From positions 2,061,565-2,125,564 of the forward strand of contig NC_066838.1 in assembly GCF_001640805.2 (NCBI RefSeq): a stretch of DNA of 64,000 bases, given 5' to 3'. The translations under genes were made by a program, and so were the position numbers. This stretch comes from Lates calcarifer (Eukaryota > Chordata > Actinopteri > Centropomidae). Shown here piece by piece: positions 40,481 through 53,140 of this stretch. The stretch's first letter is position 1. Every line of letters starts with the position of its first letter. Under the pieces are notes generated by a model. The model had not been told where the DNA came from and made no database searches. It saw only the letters and a list, made by a program, of their open reading frames with translations.

Positions 40481-41264
40481 TAGTGGACATGATGATTCAC
40501 TGACCCTTTTTTTAGACTTGTTCAGCTCAGACTCACAGGCCAGTCAGATTAGGGAAATCCAGCAAATAAAAAGTTGGAGAGCTCAGAGGATGAGGTAGCA
40601 CCTGAGGAGACACTGCAAGCTGTCACTGTACTGTAACCATAATGGGCAGAGAGGACATGTTTGCTTTCATTTGGCAGCCACAATCTGAGATCTGAGAATT
40701 CAGCCAGCCATTTGTGCTGATGATGTAAAGTGTGAGGGACACAGAAATTACCTATGCCCCATGGTCTGGGTGTCCATCACACATATTAACATAAAATCTA
40801 AAACCCAGCTAGAGACTGAAATATTTATTGAGATGTGCAATACAAAGGGCAGAATGAGCAACCTACTGATGATTTTGGTAGATACTCACTGGCACTAAAA
40901 TTCTCCAAAGTGTCCAAAGAATGAGGAAAAGCCACAGGGAAATTAGGATCAATAAGGTTTATCATCTTAACTCACTGTCCTGTGCTGAGATGAATCAGAT
41001 CCTTATGTATCTCCTCTCATAGTTAATGTGGTCACTGGATGACACCACATGGTCTTTGTTATGTGATGTGACAATTCTGCTGTTTTTTACTGTCATCAAA
41101 CCACTTCTACAAAAAAAGACCAAAGTCATTTTTATTTTTACATTCTACTTTCACTGTTAGGTCTGTGTGGGGTCACTTTGAGCATGTCAACACATCCCGG
41201 TATTACTAATATGATATGACGTGGAGCAACCTTAGACCAGAGTGGGGATCAAAGGGAAAGTTCA

Positions 41265-41425
41265 GGTACTATATGAAAGGTCAAGGGGTCACCAAAGTCA
41301 TCAAGAGTCATCTTTTGGAGGCTATGAATATCCAGATAAAATCCTACAGGAATCTAGCCGGTAGTTGTTGAGATATTTTGTTCTGGACTAAGGAGTTATA
41401 TGGACAGACAGACAGACAGACAGGC
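41265..41425 (+). repeat. Interspersed repeat ending in GACA units
   Basis: GGTCACCAAAGTCATCAAGA, CCGGTAGTTGTTGAGATATT and a GACA tetranucleotide run (41404-41423) match a common fish repeat. Confidence 0.6.
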
Positions 41426-44184
41426 TCTTCACTGTTCCACTAAATCACCTTTTTGACCCTGCAGGCATATCAGCAAACATTCGTGTTGTGAAGATATTTT
41501 TCAGTATCAGTGCACTTCTTCAAATTAAAAAAGGGATTTAGAATGGGAGGAGTATGTTGATGAGGTATTGGGGAGTTGTGATGTTGTGATGCCAAACAGT
41601 GAATTCTTCACAAAGTGGCCTGTTTATGGACTTTTTAGGCAGAATCCACACAGGCCAAACTACCACATTGAAGATCAGAATTAAATGTCAAATTCCTGCC
41701 TCTTTTATAGCTCAAACAGACTGAAATTAATTTGGGCTCAGGTGTCTTTCATTGTTGCCTTCCCTGGAGAGTGATTTCCTACTCTTGAAGATGAGAACAT
41801 TACATCAGCAAAGAGAGGTTAGAATATGAAAAGGCCTAGCTAAACCTGTGTAACAATAACATTGGTGTGGCAGAAACATAGCAATGATTCCTGGCAAAGA
41901 CCAGAGTGTAATTTTTTTCACCAACTCATACAGGAACCTGTGTCGCATCGACTCACAGGCCCACACAGTACATACAGCTCACTGAGACAATGTAATGAGA
42001 AATCAATCCACTGGTTTTGCAGCTGACAGCTCAGAGCAATCACTCCTGGGAAATCAGGGATTCCTTGGTAGGCAAGAGACCAAGACTGATGTCCTGCTGC
42101 TGGGGGTTAGGGTTGGCTTTGACGGCTCACACACGCTATGACACCTAGAAGTGTGTAGACAAGGACAGACACAATATAAGAGTTGTTAACTATATACACT
42201 CAGAGACAGAGATTTGAAAACTAAGAGACTATCAGTTTCAACAGCTAATTTCTTGATTACATCAGTGAGTGCTTATGTGTGTGCTCTGATAAGCACTGCT
42301 GTCTCCATGTCAGATGACATATTAACTGTGGCCATGACACAGCCTTGAAAACAAGTGTCAAGCATACATACTGTGATCCCGTCAATAAATCAGGAAGCTA
42401 GCATTCTTTGTTAAACTGGCTCAACAACAACACCCTGTCCTGTTTACAATAATAAATCCTCACTCTGAGTAACCCCAAGGTCATCATGCAAGGTCAGTCT
42501 CCACCTGAATCAGTTAGATTTTCTGTGATTTTATAAAAACAGGAGTATAGAGAGCAGTGGTAAAAAGTACAAAATATCAACTTATTTAAAGCTGCACTTT
42601 TCTAATATTAAAAATGGATCAAATCCATGTAAGTTACATGACAGCTGTGACATGTAATGACAAACCCCAAGAGAATTAGCACCAACCTCTGAAATTATCC
42701 TAAGGTCTATAAAGCTTTTTAGCCTCTTTTAGCTCATTGTTTTGGTCTTACAGAGATAAAATAAAGTCTTGGTTTTAAATAAGGATGCACTAATCCCACT
42801 AAACTCTGGGTAAATGGCAATACTAGTTTATGATTCAGAGTCTGCAGCTGTATTTGACGTGTCTCAGTCACATCTGGTCGATACCTGATCTGCTTAATAA
42901 TTTCAGTATTGATGCTGGATCAGTAGTATCGAATGGGTCAAAATTATAAGAGTTACCTACTTCTAGTCTTATTTTTAGAAATAGAAACAAGTGCCTAAGT
43001 GTTAAGACAGCTAATATACGCATTTCCCAAAATGCTGAACATTGCCAATGTTTGTAGAAGCAGTGTTACTGTATTTAGCTGTACACCATGCTGAAAGATT
43101 ACCTAGCTGATCATGTTTCATTGCAAAATGCCATTACTGTCTTATCACTACTTACTGTATGAGAGAGAATCATACAAAAATTGAAAGTAATAGAGTACTT
43201 TTAGTTCAGTCAGTGTTTGCATGACTACACTCAAAACAAACTCAATACAATCCCATTAGATCTGGAATCCTTTCCACAGAAATTAAATGGGAGATTAAGC
43301 AGAACTGAACAGGAAACCCCTGCAGAGTGAAAGTTCACTGCAGTTGTAGGTGCATCATAACCAAAGCTATATTGCCTCACTGTGTATACAGGCCTCATCT
43401 GCCTGCTCTCTCAACAACTCATTGTCTGCTATGGTTTAATCTGATTTATCGTTGAGGCTGGTCAGGACTTCATCATATAGAGCTGCTTTATAGTCCTCTC
43501 TACTTTCTATGTGTCCCTCTCTCTTCTGCGCACATGAACACATGTGAACACGCAGCAGCCACCAAACAATCATCCTCATCTACATCTAAACTGTAACATC
43601 CAAGCCATTACAGCCTGAGGGGAAAGTCAACTGAGTGGTATGGCATCAGAGAAGTGATAAACTGTTGAGAGACTGGGAGTCTGTGTTGGGCCGTGCTGAC
43701 GGAGAGCTGGGGCACAGCTCAGTGCCCATTAATAGCTAAAACTGTGGCAATTATTCAGATGGGTTGCATGTCAACGCTACCCACTGCAATGTCAGATGAA
43801 CAAAAATGTGAAGAATCTTTACTGCAGAGCACCCCATCCCTCCCCCAGTGAAGACCTGCAAACCCATACGTGGGTGTAAGCAGCACCACAACAAGTCATT
43901 ACAATTCCTTCTAAGCACACACAGAAGTAAGCTCATGCAACAGGCACATTACAGCCATGAGAGGTGAGACAACGTGGAATGATTCTCCATTTGTTAAGTC
44001 CCCTCACTTCTGCTCATTAATATATTCAGTGAAGCACAGGTTGGTCTACAAGTCCAAGAAGATACTGATAAGGTCTGTTTAACGTAGTCTGTCTTTTCTC
44101 TGTTATTATGGATTTAGAGTGTAAAAAAGACTTCAGAAAGAATTATGTCTAAACATATGATCTTGTTATAGAAGATCACCGAGC

Positions 44185-44931
44185 ACTCTGTGGCATGCAC
44201 ATGGATTTTGGAAACATTGTTTTCTGCTCCATCTTGACATGATTTGAATGACATCATTTCTGCAAATCTGTCAGCTGCACATTCAGACTGCCCGTCTCCT
44301 GTTCTGCCACACCTCAAAGGTGTCCTATTGGATTCATATCTGGTGACTGGGGAGGCCACTGAAGTTCAATGAACTCATTGTCATGTTCATGAAACCAGTT
44401 TGTGACAACTTTTGTTTTGGGACATGGAGCAATATTAGATTGATTTTTTTTTGTTTGTTTGTTGGCTTGTTTTTTATTAAGGGGCCAAAAGTGCACCAAG
44501 AAAACATTCCCCAAACGGTTACACTGTCACCAGCAGCCGGGCTTGTTGACACAAGGCAGGTTGGATTCATACTGTTGATGATAAAGTCTGACCCTATCAT
44601 GTGCTTCCTCAGCAGAAATCCAGATCCATCAGACCAGGCTATGTGTTTCCAGTCTTCAACTGTCTAGTTTTGGTGAGCCTGTTGCTACCACAGCCTCAGA
44701 TTTCTGCTCGTGGCTAACAGCAGTGGAACACCTGAGTTAGTGTAGCCTTTCTCTCATCTCCAACCGGCCTCTCTCCTCTGACTTCTCTCATCAACAAGGT
44801 GCTGCTGCATACTGGAAGTTTTTTTTTTTGTATGACTTTGTGCACTTCACTCCTGCCACATGAGTATTCACTCTGTTTATTCTTGATAGATGTACAGGTG
44901 TAAAGGTGTTCCTAATAAAGTGCACAGTGAG
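44185..44931 (-). pseudogene. Broken Tc1/mariner-like transposon with transposase remnant
   Basis: Minus-strand frames preserve Tc1-type transposase pieces: VTVWGMFSW, then a gap, then FHEHDNEFIELQWPPQSPDM followed by NPIGHL, where active copies have NPIEHLWD. The catalytic segment before APC is lost and replaced by a T-rich stretch, and the N-terminal DNA-binding part has stops. One end keeps a terminal word, GTGTTCCTAATAAAGTGCAC near 44906-44925; the other terminal repeat is missing. The copy is therefore deleted, frameshifted and dead. The family is abundant in teleosts. Confidence 0.85.
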
Positions 44932-45734
44932 GCTTTATCTGAAACTCCCTTCACTCACACCATCACAGTTCCCTAAATTACTAATAACAGTATTCCTTAA
45001 AAACATATTTCTAAGGTCTTTTAACTAGCATTTTCTAGAGCTTTTAACTGGACAACCAACAATAAAAATCTACCCACTGAGAAGGAACGTGAGATGTGGT
45101 TGAAAGCTCCTGACTTAGAATCATAACTGAAAGTTTTTGCACTTACCAAAAGCATGATACGGTATGCTTAAGTAAGTTTTTTGTTTAGTTTTTTGGAAAG
45201 GTTGTGATTTGTAGGGGAAAATCCTATAGGCCAGAATGGTGCATATATTTGCATTTTTACAGACTGAAAAAAAACTGCAATCAGAACTAATGTTGTTGAT
45301 TGTTTTGTGGTGAACAAATCCATTAGTCTTAGTGGTAAATCTGTTAGTATATGATGCATATTTGTGCTCTTACGCACAAGTAACCCAAGAGGCAACAGTG
45401 CTAGCAGCATTAGCCACAAAACCCCTCATATTTCTACCAAAAAAAGACACAAAGTTAATAATGTTACAGTTCTTGATACTTAGATTGTTTCAAGTCATTT
45501 GCCCACAGACTATCACAGTTAAATTTAATACACCAGTCAAAAGACACAAACATTAAGTAAAAATATCAAAATTTTGCTGTTCCCCTGTGCTACAAAGGCA
45601 GAGCTTGAATTCAACTTATTATAAATTAGCTTATGAGATAATGTGTAATTGCTCTTTTTGTTGATAGCCTACACTGTACTTTACCACAGTAATTTCTTCA
45701 AAGGAGGAAAATCTAGCAGTGACTATCAGAGTAC

Positions 45735-45820
45735 AATCTAGACCTGCTCTATATGAAAAGTGCCTTGAGATAACTTCTGTTGTGATTCAGCGCTATATAA
45801 ATAAAATTGAACTGAACTGA
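45735..45820 (+). repeat. LINE-type 3' tail
   Basis: AAAGTGCCTTGAGATAACTT, CTGTTGTGATTCAGCGCTAT and ATAAATAAAATTGAACTGAA form the well-known teleost tail ending in short AACTG/AATTG units. Confidence 0.7.
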
Positions 45821-46429
45821 ATATTTTGCTTGTTATGTGTTTCAGTGAAATGGCCCATTAAAAGACAGCTTTTAGTCAAACATATAGTCTTAACACAAAC
45901 CCAGTGCTGTCTCAGGAGAGGGTCTCTGTCATCCACGATGCATCATTCTGGTCAGTATAGAAACCACAGTGTGTTAAAGGCAGAACAATGGCACTCTGCT
46001 GTGCCACCGTCAACGCTTGACAAACAAGGCTACTATTGACAACATCACAACTATGTTAGCTCTGTATGGGAAGCTATGCTGCTGCAGAAATAGACCTACT
46101 CAGGTCCAGATGACTTCACAAGGAATAACCATAGGGGTACAGGAAATGCTGTTACCAGTATGGACTTATTAAGGCTGCTACTAATATTCTTATAGATGCT
46201 AAATCTGTAATGCTGATGTTGCCATTTCCTTGAAATTTGTTATTTTGCATGCAACAACTAATGTAAGCCAGATTCAGATCAATCAAGACTTGTCTATATA
46301 TTCAATGTCCCATACACTCCACACATGAATTCAAGATAACTAATGCAGCTGACTATTGATAGAAAATGACCTCAGTTTATCTGCAAATCTAATACTTAGC
46401 AGAGCCAGCTAGCTTCTGCATTCAGATCA

Positions 46430-46760
46430 ATGCTAGAAAGCTTCCCAGCTGCTCGGTTATCAGCAGCAGGGAGAACATGTGGGTGTGCTGCAGTGCAGCA
46501 GGGAGGCCTGACACATTACAAAACCACTGTTGCTATTTCTGGAGCCTGAGATGCTTATAAGTCAAGAGGTGTGCTGAGTATTATGGGTGTGGAGCCTGAA
46601 TGGATGTCCAGCGGCTCTCATTAGCAGTAACCACAAATGACATCTGACATATGACATTCTTATTCCTTCTAAATGAGCAGCTGACTCCCTAGAGGCAATT
46701 AGGCAAGGTGAGGGAAATAATGTGTGGCATATTTGCTAAGTTCTGAAAAGTATCTTCTGC
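46430..46760. promoter_or_regulatory. Possible conserved non-coding element
   Basis: Unique and comparatively GC-balanced, with repeated homeodomain-like words (CTCATTAGCAG near 46617, GGCAATTAGGCAAG near 46694) and E-box words. Conservation was not tested. Confidence 0.25.
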
Positions 46761-47167
46761 TGCTGACACAGAAGGTCACTATGGGCTGGACATGGAAGAC
46801 AGATCTCTTACAGCTTAGCAGAACTTTTTTTCTTAATATATGATGGTGAATTACAGCAAAACAAGTCAAATCTGTGTAATGAAACAGCTAGGTTTATGAT
46901 AATATTGGAGGGTTAGTTACATTGAGACTGAATGATTTAATCATAATTATCTGGAGATACCAGAGGCCAGTCCCAAGGGAAGATATATAAACTCTAAGTA
47001 AAACCCTAATGTCCAAAACTTTGTGCTTCCAGTTTTTTTACAGTTGCCAAAAAAATTTGTAATGCAAACTAAAAAGCAAAAAGCCAGGAGGGGGTGTTAG
47101 CTAGCATGTTCATTGATTCACCTCATCATTGTATATCATGTGAAACACTAGGAGGGAGCAAAAATTG

Positions 47168-47197
47168 GTGTGTGTGTGGGGGGTGGGGTGGGGGGGT
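47168..47197. repeat. GT/G-rich simple repeat
   Basis: GTGTGTGTG runs into G-runs broken by single T bases. Confidence 0.8.
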
Positions 47198-49215
47198 TAG
47201 AGTAGACAGCTGATGTGAGGCTCTTGTCGTCATAACAACACAGGATGGGGACAATTCTGTGATGTCTGGGCTGTCAGCTACCTGTGCCCTGTGTCATTTT
47301 TCAAAGGAAAAGCTCATTCAGAGCCTCCTGTGCCACTACAGTCCCAAACTTATTATGAGGACAACTCAGACAAGGAATCAGCAGGTGATCTTGTTGAAAA
47401 AGGCAAAGACCTACTCTTTTTGAAAGTAATGGCTCACACAGTTTACATGGCTGACACACTGCAATAAAAGGAACGTCACATGGTGCTCTCGGTGTGGCCC
47501 TACATTTGCGGGGAAAACAAAGTTTGTCAACTCGACTGCAAAATTTCGAAACAGTACAGTAAAGTACAGCACAAAGCATAAATTACACATTGTTACTCCT
47601 GTCTAAACTGTCTATTTTTTACCAAGGCAATTATCAGTAATACAGTTAAGATGGAAAAAACACAGGGTGTTTCCATTGAATGTCAATTTAAAGTAGGGAA
47701 GTAGTAGGGAACACCAGTTCTACTATTGGAAAGAGTTCATCTGGAACCATGACATCTGAAAACAAAACGGCAATTCAGTCTGACCAGCACTCAATCTCAG
47801 CCTTTACAGGTTAACTGTGTAATGTAATTATTTAACCATGTGATGTAAATTGTCAGAATTTTTTTTATTGTGAGAACAGTTTTAAAAACAAATAAAACAT
47901 AATTTGTTATATTAAAAAATCTGGCTTAATTTAGTCATTATGTCAGGATAAAGGGTCTAGGTCGCAATAGCAAGCAGATGCTGGGTAGGTAAGTAGGTAA
48001 GCCCATATTAAAGTGTGCAGTGTATATTATCTGAGCCCTGGAACATCTGTTATAATGTGATTAAATTCTGTATTTAAACTTCCACTGTTGCTCATTCTGA
48101 GGGATTCATCCAAAGACTGACCACAGTCAAAATTCAAACCATGTTATTTGTCCTTGACATTTAGTAAAACGTTTACAAACACAACATACTGTTACTGGAA
48201 GAGAGGGGAACGTTTCAAGGAATCTGACCTGGCATGAACCACCCCCAGCATGAGTTACACTTACTGATGTAACACAGAGAAGATACAGAAATAATTTCAA
48301 CAGCCATGATTCTAGCTTATTCTGTTCCAGTTGTATGTAGTCATTTTAAAAGCCAGATCTACACAGCTGTACTAATAAATGAAAATACTGTAAGCAAAGA
48401 GACGAGAGGGAACGCAATCCCAGCTGAGGTTTTTACTCATAAGAAAGAACATACACATTGGTCAAACTTATTGAAACCAACTTAACATCAAAATGGAGTT
48501 TCATATTGCGAGCATAATACAAGTGCTTATATTCACATATTATATTATTGAATATGCAAAACTGCTTTGTTGTTGTTGTTTTTAGATTACTGAAAAGCAT
48601 TCATTGTGTAAATGTAAATGGCAGAGTGAGCATGAGCTGATGAGGAGACCCCCCTGACATTGAAAGCTCATAGTAACATTTTGGCCCAGGCATTAGCATA
48701 ATACCAGCACTGCTCATGAGCCACTGATGGTCTGGGAGCACTGTTGACTCTGCCCCTTGTCTTCACCTAAGACCATCTATACACTGAACATCAATATTTT
48801 CAGTTCAGGGGCAGTTCAGAGTAGCTTGTTCAAAAGATGCTATTTCATCAAATCACAATGAAACAGGGACAAGTACCAGATTCATCCTCCAACAGCACTT
48901 AGATAACAAAAAATAATAATCTGCAAAGGCAAGATCCACCCCACGACTAGATGGTTCTTGTTTTCCATAATTCTGCCTCTTTAAACCTTTTCTGACTTTT
49001 TGAGGAATCTCACTGGACAAAGGCCTACACGGATAAATACTTGACTGGTTTGATCCAGTCTATTAACATTCTCTCTCTGTGCCCCCTGCGCCCCTCCCTC
49101 TTTGTCTTTCAGCCGAGCCCAGTGTGTCCCAGACTAAAGTAAGTCATCACTGCCACACCAGCTTCCACACTTTGACAGCTGAGTCCTGTGATGCGTGAAG
49201 GACCTGGATGCTGAC

Positions 49216-49217
49216 TC

Positions 49218-49252
<35 letters not shown>

Positions 49253-49289
49253 TGTCTCTCTGTCTCTCTCTCTCTCCCTCCCTCTCTCT
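49216..49289. repeat. CT/GTCT microsatellite
   Basis: A CTCTCT run with regular GTCT interruptions. It creates spurious LSLSLS and RERERE frames on the two strands. Confidence 0.97.
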
Positions 49290-51054
49290 ATCACACATGC
49301 AGAACACAGGCCGCCTTCTTTGTGCACCATGTGCTCAACAACACCAGTCTTTGCTTACCTAGCTATGGAAAACACACCGATACACATACTCACACATACA
49401 CACATTGCAAAGATGTCACAACACCTTAGAATGTCACATATATGTTCACATGTATACAGTATATATAGTAGAGGGTTACACAGACATTGGTGGATTGACT
49501 ATTAGATGCAATAATAACACACATTTTAAACAGGATGTGAAATCATACGTTGGTTCCCATAGAAGATATGGAGATAGAAGGCCTAATGGCCAACATATTG
49601 CAGTTTTGGTGGCTTGTTCAACTCTAATAACTAACTCATGTTGACCTTTATTTGTTATACAGCATTTGCTGCTTTTTTCCCCTTCTAGGGAGAGCTATAG
49701 AAATCAGAGCTAAGTCTTTATTTTTTCAGACGTTTCATCTAACAGATGACAGTAGAGACAGATAAGGGAGAGAGTGAGATGGACGACATGCAAAAATGAT
49801 CCCCATTAGGAATCAAGCTGAGGATTTGCAGTTACATGACATGTACCTTAGAACTCTAGGCCACAGTGATACCTCTCAGCACAGTCTACTCCACTAGTTT
49901 ATAGTTTTGGGAACCATTTTAACATTGAAGGACTGAGAGATTATAAAGACACTTATTGTGAAATCATTTTACCAGTGTCACATGTCACTGTCACCAGTGT
50001 ATTTCCACTGAAGTGATGTAACACAGATGCCGCACTGAAAACCCTCCAGCCCTGAAGACAGTCTGTTACATAGACAGAGCTGAGCTTTAGTTTTAAGACC
50101 CTCATCCTGTCTCTGATACCATGACATGTTTTGACCCATATTTGTCATACAAGCTATGCTCTGACAGCTCTGACAGAGTCAAACCAAAAGCTGGTGAGGA
50201 GTCATACACAGACATGATACCAGCCAGCGGTGGAGGTAGACGCCAAGGTGACAGGAACAGTCTGGGGTGAACTAACATTGAACACAGTGGCCACAGTTGA
50301 AACAGGTCATATAGGTCATGTAACACACTGACCCAGAAGGAATGCGCCATACATAACAATTGCTGAACAGCTACAAAACTGTAGCACACACATTCATAAA
50401 TGAGTTTTGGTATTATTACAATCTGAGTCATTAGGTCCAGTATAAAGCCTTATCAACATATTTTTGTACCATTCAAGCGTGTGGGCAGCCGGCTAGTTCA
50501 GCCAGAGAAAACTCATGCTCATCTGCTACTAGCCCAAAAATCTGGAATTCTGAAGAACATTTTCAATTCAATGCTCTGTTAGCACCTTTTAATGGAATGA
50601 ATGGGACATCCTTGCTATAAGCCTACAGACACAGCCCGGAAGTTACTCATGGTAAGGTTAGCTTCTGTTAACTGAAGTTACGAGCACAAACAACAGGGAC
50701 TGAGAGCAAAGAAGAAGAAATATACATCAACCTAAGAACCAGCTGCTAAACTACATCCAAATCTAGCGCAGAAATGTTACTGATTCAAGGAAACGACAGA
50801 ATTCTTAGACAAACCTACTTTTTATCATGAACAACACAAAAAAGAATTAAAATCCAATGTTATTGACTGTCCAGTTCATGTAGTTCCCACAGCTGTTGAC
50901 AACAGTTACAATGTTCATCTACAAAATGAAACTGTTATATGCTACAGAGATTTAGAGAAGGGATTTCTGGCACAACTTTTCCTAGTTTCAAGGTTTATGG
51001 AGAAGGAAAACAGGCTGAAGAAGAGACAGAAAGAAAGAAAGAAAACTCTAGCAC

Positions 51055-51250
51055 TTGATTAATCAGGTAATAATTTAGTCTGTAAAATGTGAAAAAAATG
51101 GGAAAAGCCTAAAGAGTTTTGTCTGACCAACAATCCAAAACCCAAGGATATTTCTTTCACTGCCATAAATGATGAAAAAAAAGCAGCAAATTCTTATATT
51201 TTACAAGGTAGAAATAGCAAATGTTTTGAGTTTTTGCTTTCTAAATGACC
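51055..51250 (+). repeat. Interspersed repeat, copy in plus orientation
   Basis: TTAGTCTGTAAAATGTGAAA, CTGACCAACAATCCAAAACC and TTTTTGCTTTCTAAATGAC belong to the same family as 40265-40480, inverted. Confidence 0.65.
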
Positions 51251-52874
51251 AATTTATTATTATTATTAACAGATTATAATATAGTTGTTGCCTTATTTTC
51301 TTTCAATGGACTTGTTGGAGCTTGCGTGGAGCCAGATATCCAACAAAGACATACAGATGATTTGGATTTTTTCACTCAAGTATTGTGCGTACCAACCGTC
51401 AACTGCAACAGCTCATGTCTAGATGAGGATCTTAGTTGCACGTCTTTCCCATTTCTCTCTCCCCTCATTTCCTGTCGGATCTCCACCTACTTGTGCTTTG
51501 CAATGCCTCCACATTGTCCCTGGGACAGGCAAAAAACTGCTCTCTCACTTTAACAGCCACTTTGCTTAGGTAATAGCACACAGACCAGTATCACACTCAC
51601 GTGGGTCCAACCAGGTCTAATAGCTGTCCTCCCAGACATCAGTGGAGAGAAAGTAAAGACATAATATCTGTCACAATTTTCTATAATGTGCAACACACAT
51701 CAGTCTGATGCTTATACTTAAAGTATGCATGATTAAACTGACTCCCAAAAATTAACCAGGGTGACTTGACTCAATGGTGTGATGCAGTGTTTACATCAAG
51801 TCAAGCAAAATTCTTTCCAAAGCAGCAGGTCTGATGCTCTGAGAGGCTTTGTAAACACAGTGATCAAAACTGTGAGAACATAGGCCAACAATCATTTAAT
51901 TTTAACTGAACATATTTTCAGGTTCTTTCTTTGAGGTTTTGATTTCTTCTTCAAGACAGACCTTTGATGGCAAAAACAATATCCACTAATTATACACTGC
52001 ATGTTCTCACAACATGTGCAAGCACAAGAAATTTAAATTCTGAAGTGCTCAAGAGTTTGTTCAAAATAAGTAACAGCAACCACTGACAAACTAAGCAGCA
52101 CTGTTGTTGTGGTGATGCATTTAAACCAGATATAGGATAATCTGGATGTGAACCACTGATGTACAACAGTGGTACCCTGGTACTTTACTCTGTGCATACA
52201 CTGTACATAATGCATGTATTTCTCTTCATGTTAGGGATGTTGATAACAAAAGACAAGAATAGTTATCAGTGGTGCAGAATATGGATCCAGTTCAGCAGTA
52301 CAAAGCATATCTAGTTACTCATTTCAGCACACTGTTGGCATATCATCAAATAGACTTTAAGGGTCTGCCATGTTATGTAAACAGGATGGCTTTAGCCTGA
52401 GATAGTCATTAAATGGGATTGAGTATTTGGGAGTTGCAGCTGCCATACTGAAGTAATTGGACCTATTCCCAGCCTATACTTTTTGCCCTGCTAGGTCAGC
52501 ACAACATATACTGGATTAGAACCATTTCTCTCCCTGGATTACTGCACTGCTACCTAGATACTATATGCTGCACTGGAATTTTTGTGTTTAGAAGGTCTAT
52601 AACGTAAGGCTCAACATATGTCCAGTTTTGAAGGATGATACCACAGTTCTAGAATTAAAGTGACTACATTCAGTTGAAGTTTTGTCAAGATAACACATAT
52701 GAATGTTTTACAAACACCACAAAAAATCCCCCTGCACCTTTATCTGGAGTGAATTTTGAAACATTTACACAGGTAATAAAAAACCTGGACCATAACTGTA
52801 CCTGCAGGTACCACCCATGAGCCCAATGACAGGTCTCATATTAGAGGGTAATTCATCGTCATAGCTGTGGACCA

Positions 52875-53140
52875 CTGTCAGTGATGGAAAGCAACTAAGA
52901 ACATTTACTCAAGTACTGTACTTAGGTACAATGTTGGGATGCTTGTACTGTAAGTATTTAAATTGTATGCAACCTTATACTTCTACTTCACTACATTTTA
53001 GAAGGACATATTGTATCTCTACTACACTACATTCATATAACAGCTCTACATTCTAAATATGTGATTAGTTCATAAAATAGTATGTATTGCTATAGACTCA
53101 ACTACCCAACAGTATATAAAGTGACAGACAGACAGATGGA
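52875..53140 (+). repeat. Interspersed repeat ('tactcaagtactgtactt' family)
   Basis: GATGGAAAGCAACTAAGAAC, TTTACTCAAGTACTGTACTT and ATACTTCTACTTCACTACAT match a very common fish element. It ends near a GACA run. Confidence 0.7.

Larger units (their letters stand above)
32520..44184 (-). other. prkcz: prkcz giant intron, central segment
   Basis: Mostly AT-rich unique sequence. It contains a 24-base T-run (33494-33517), repeats at 40265-40480 and 41265-41425, and short A-, T- and G-runs. No exon consistent with prkcz phases is seen. Confidence 0.75.
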
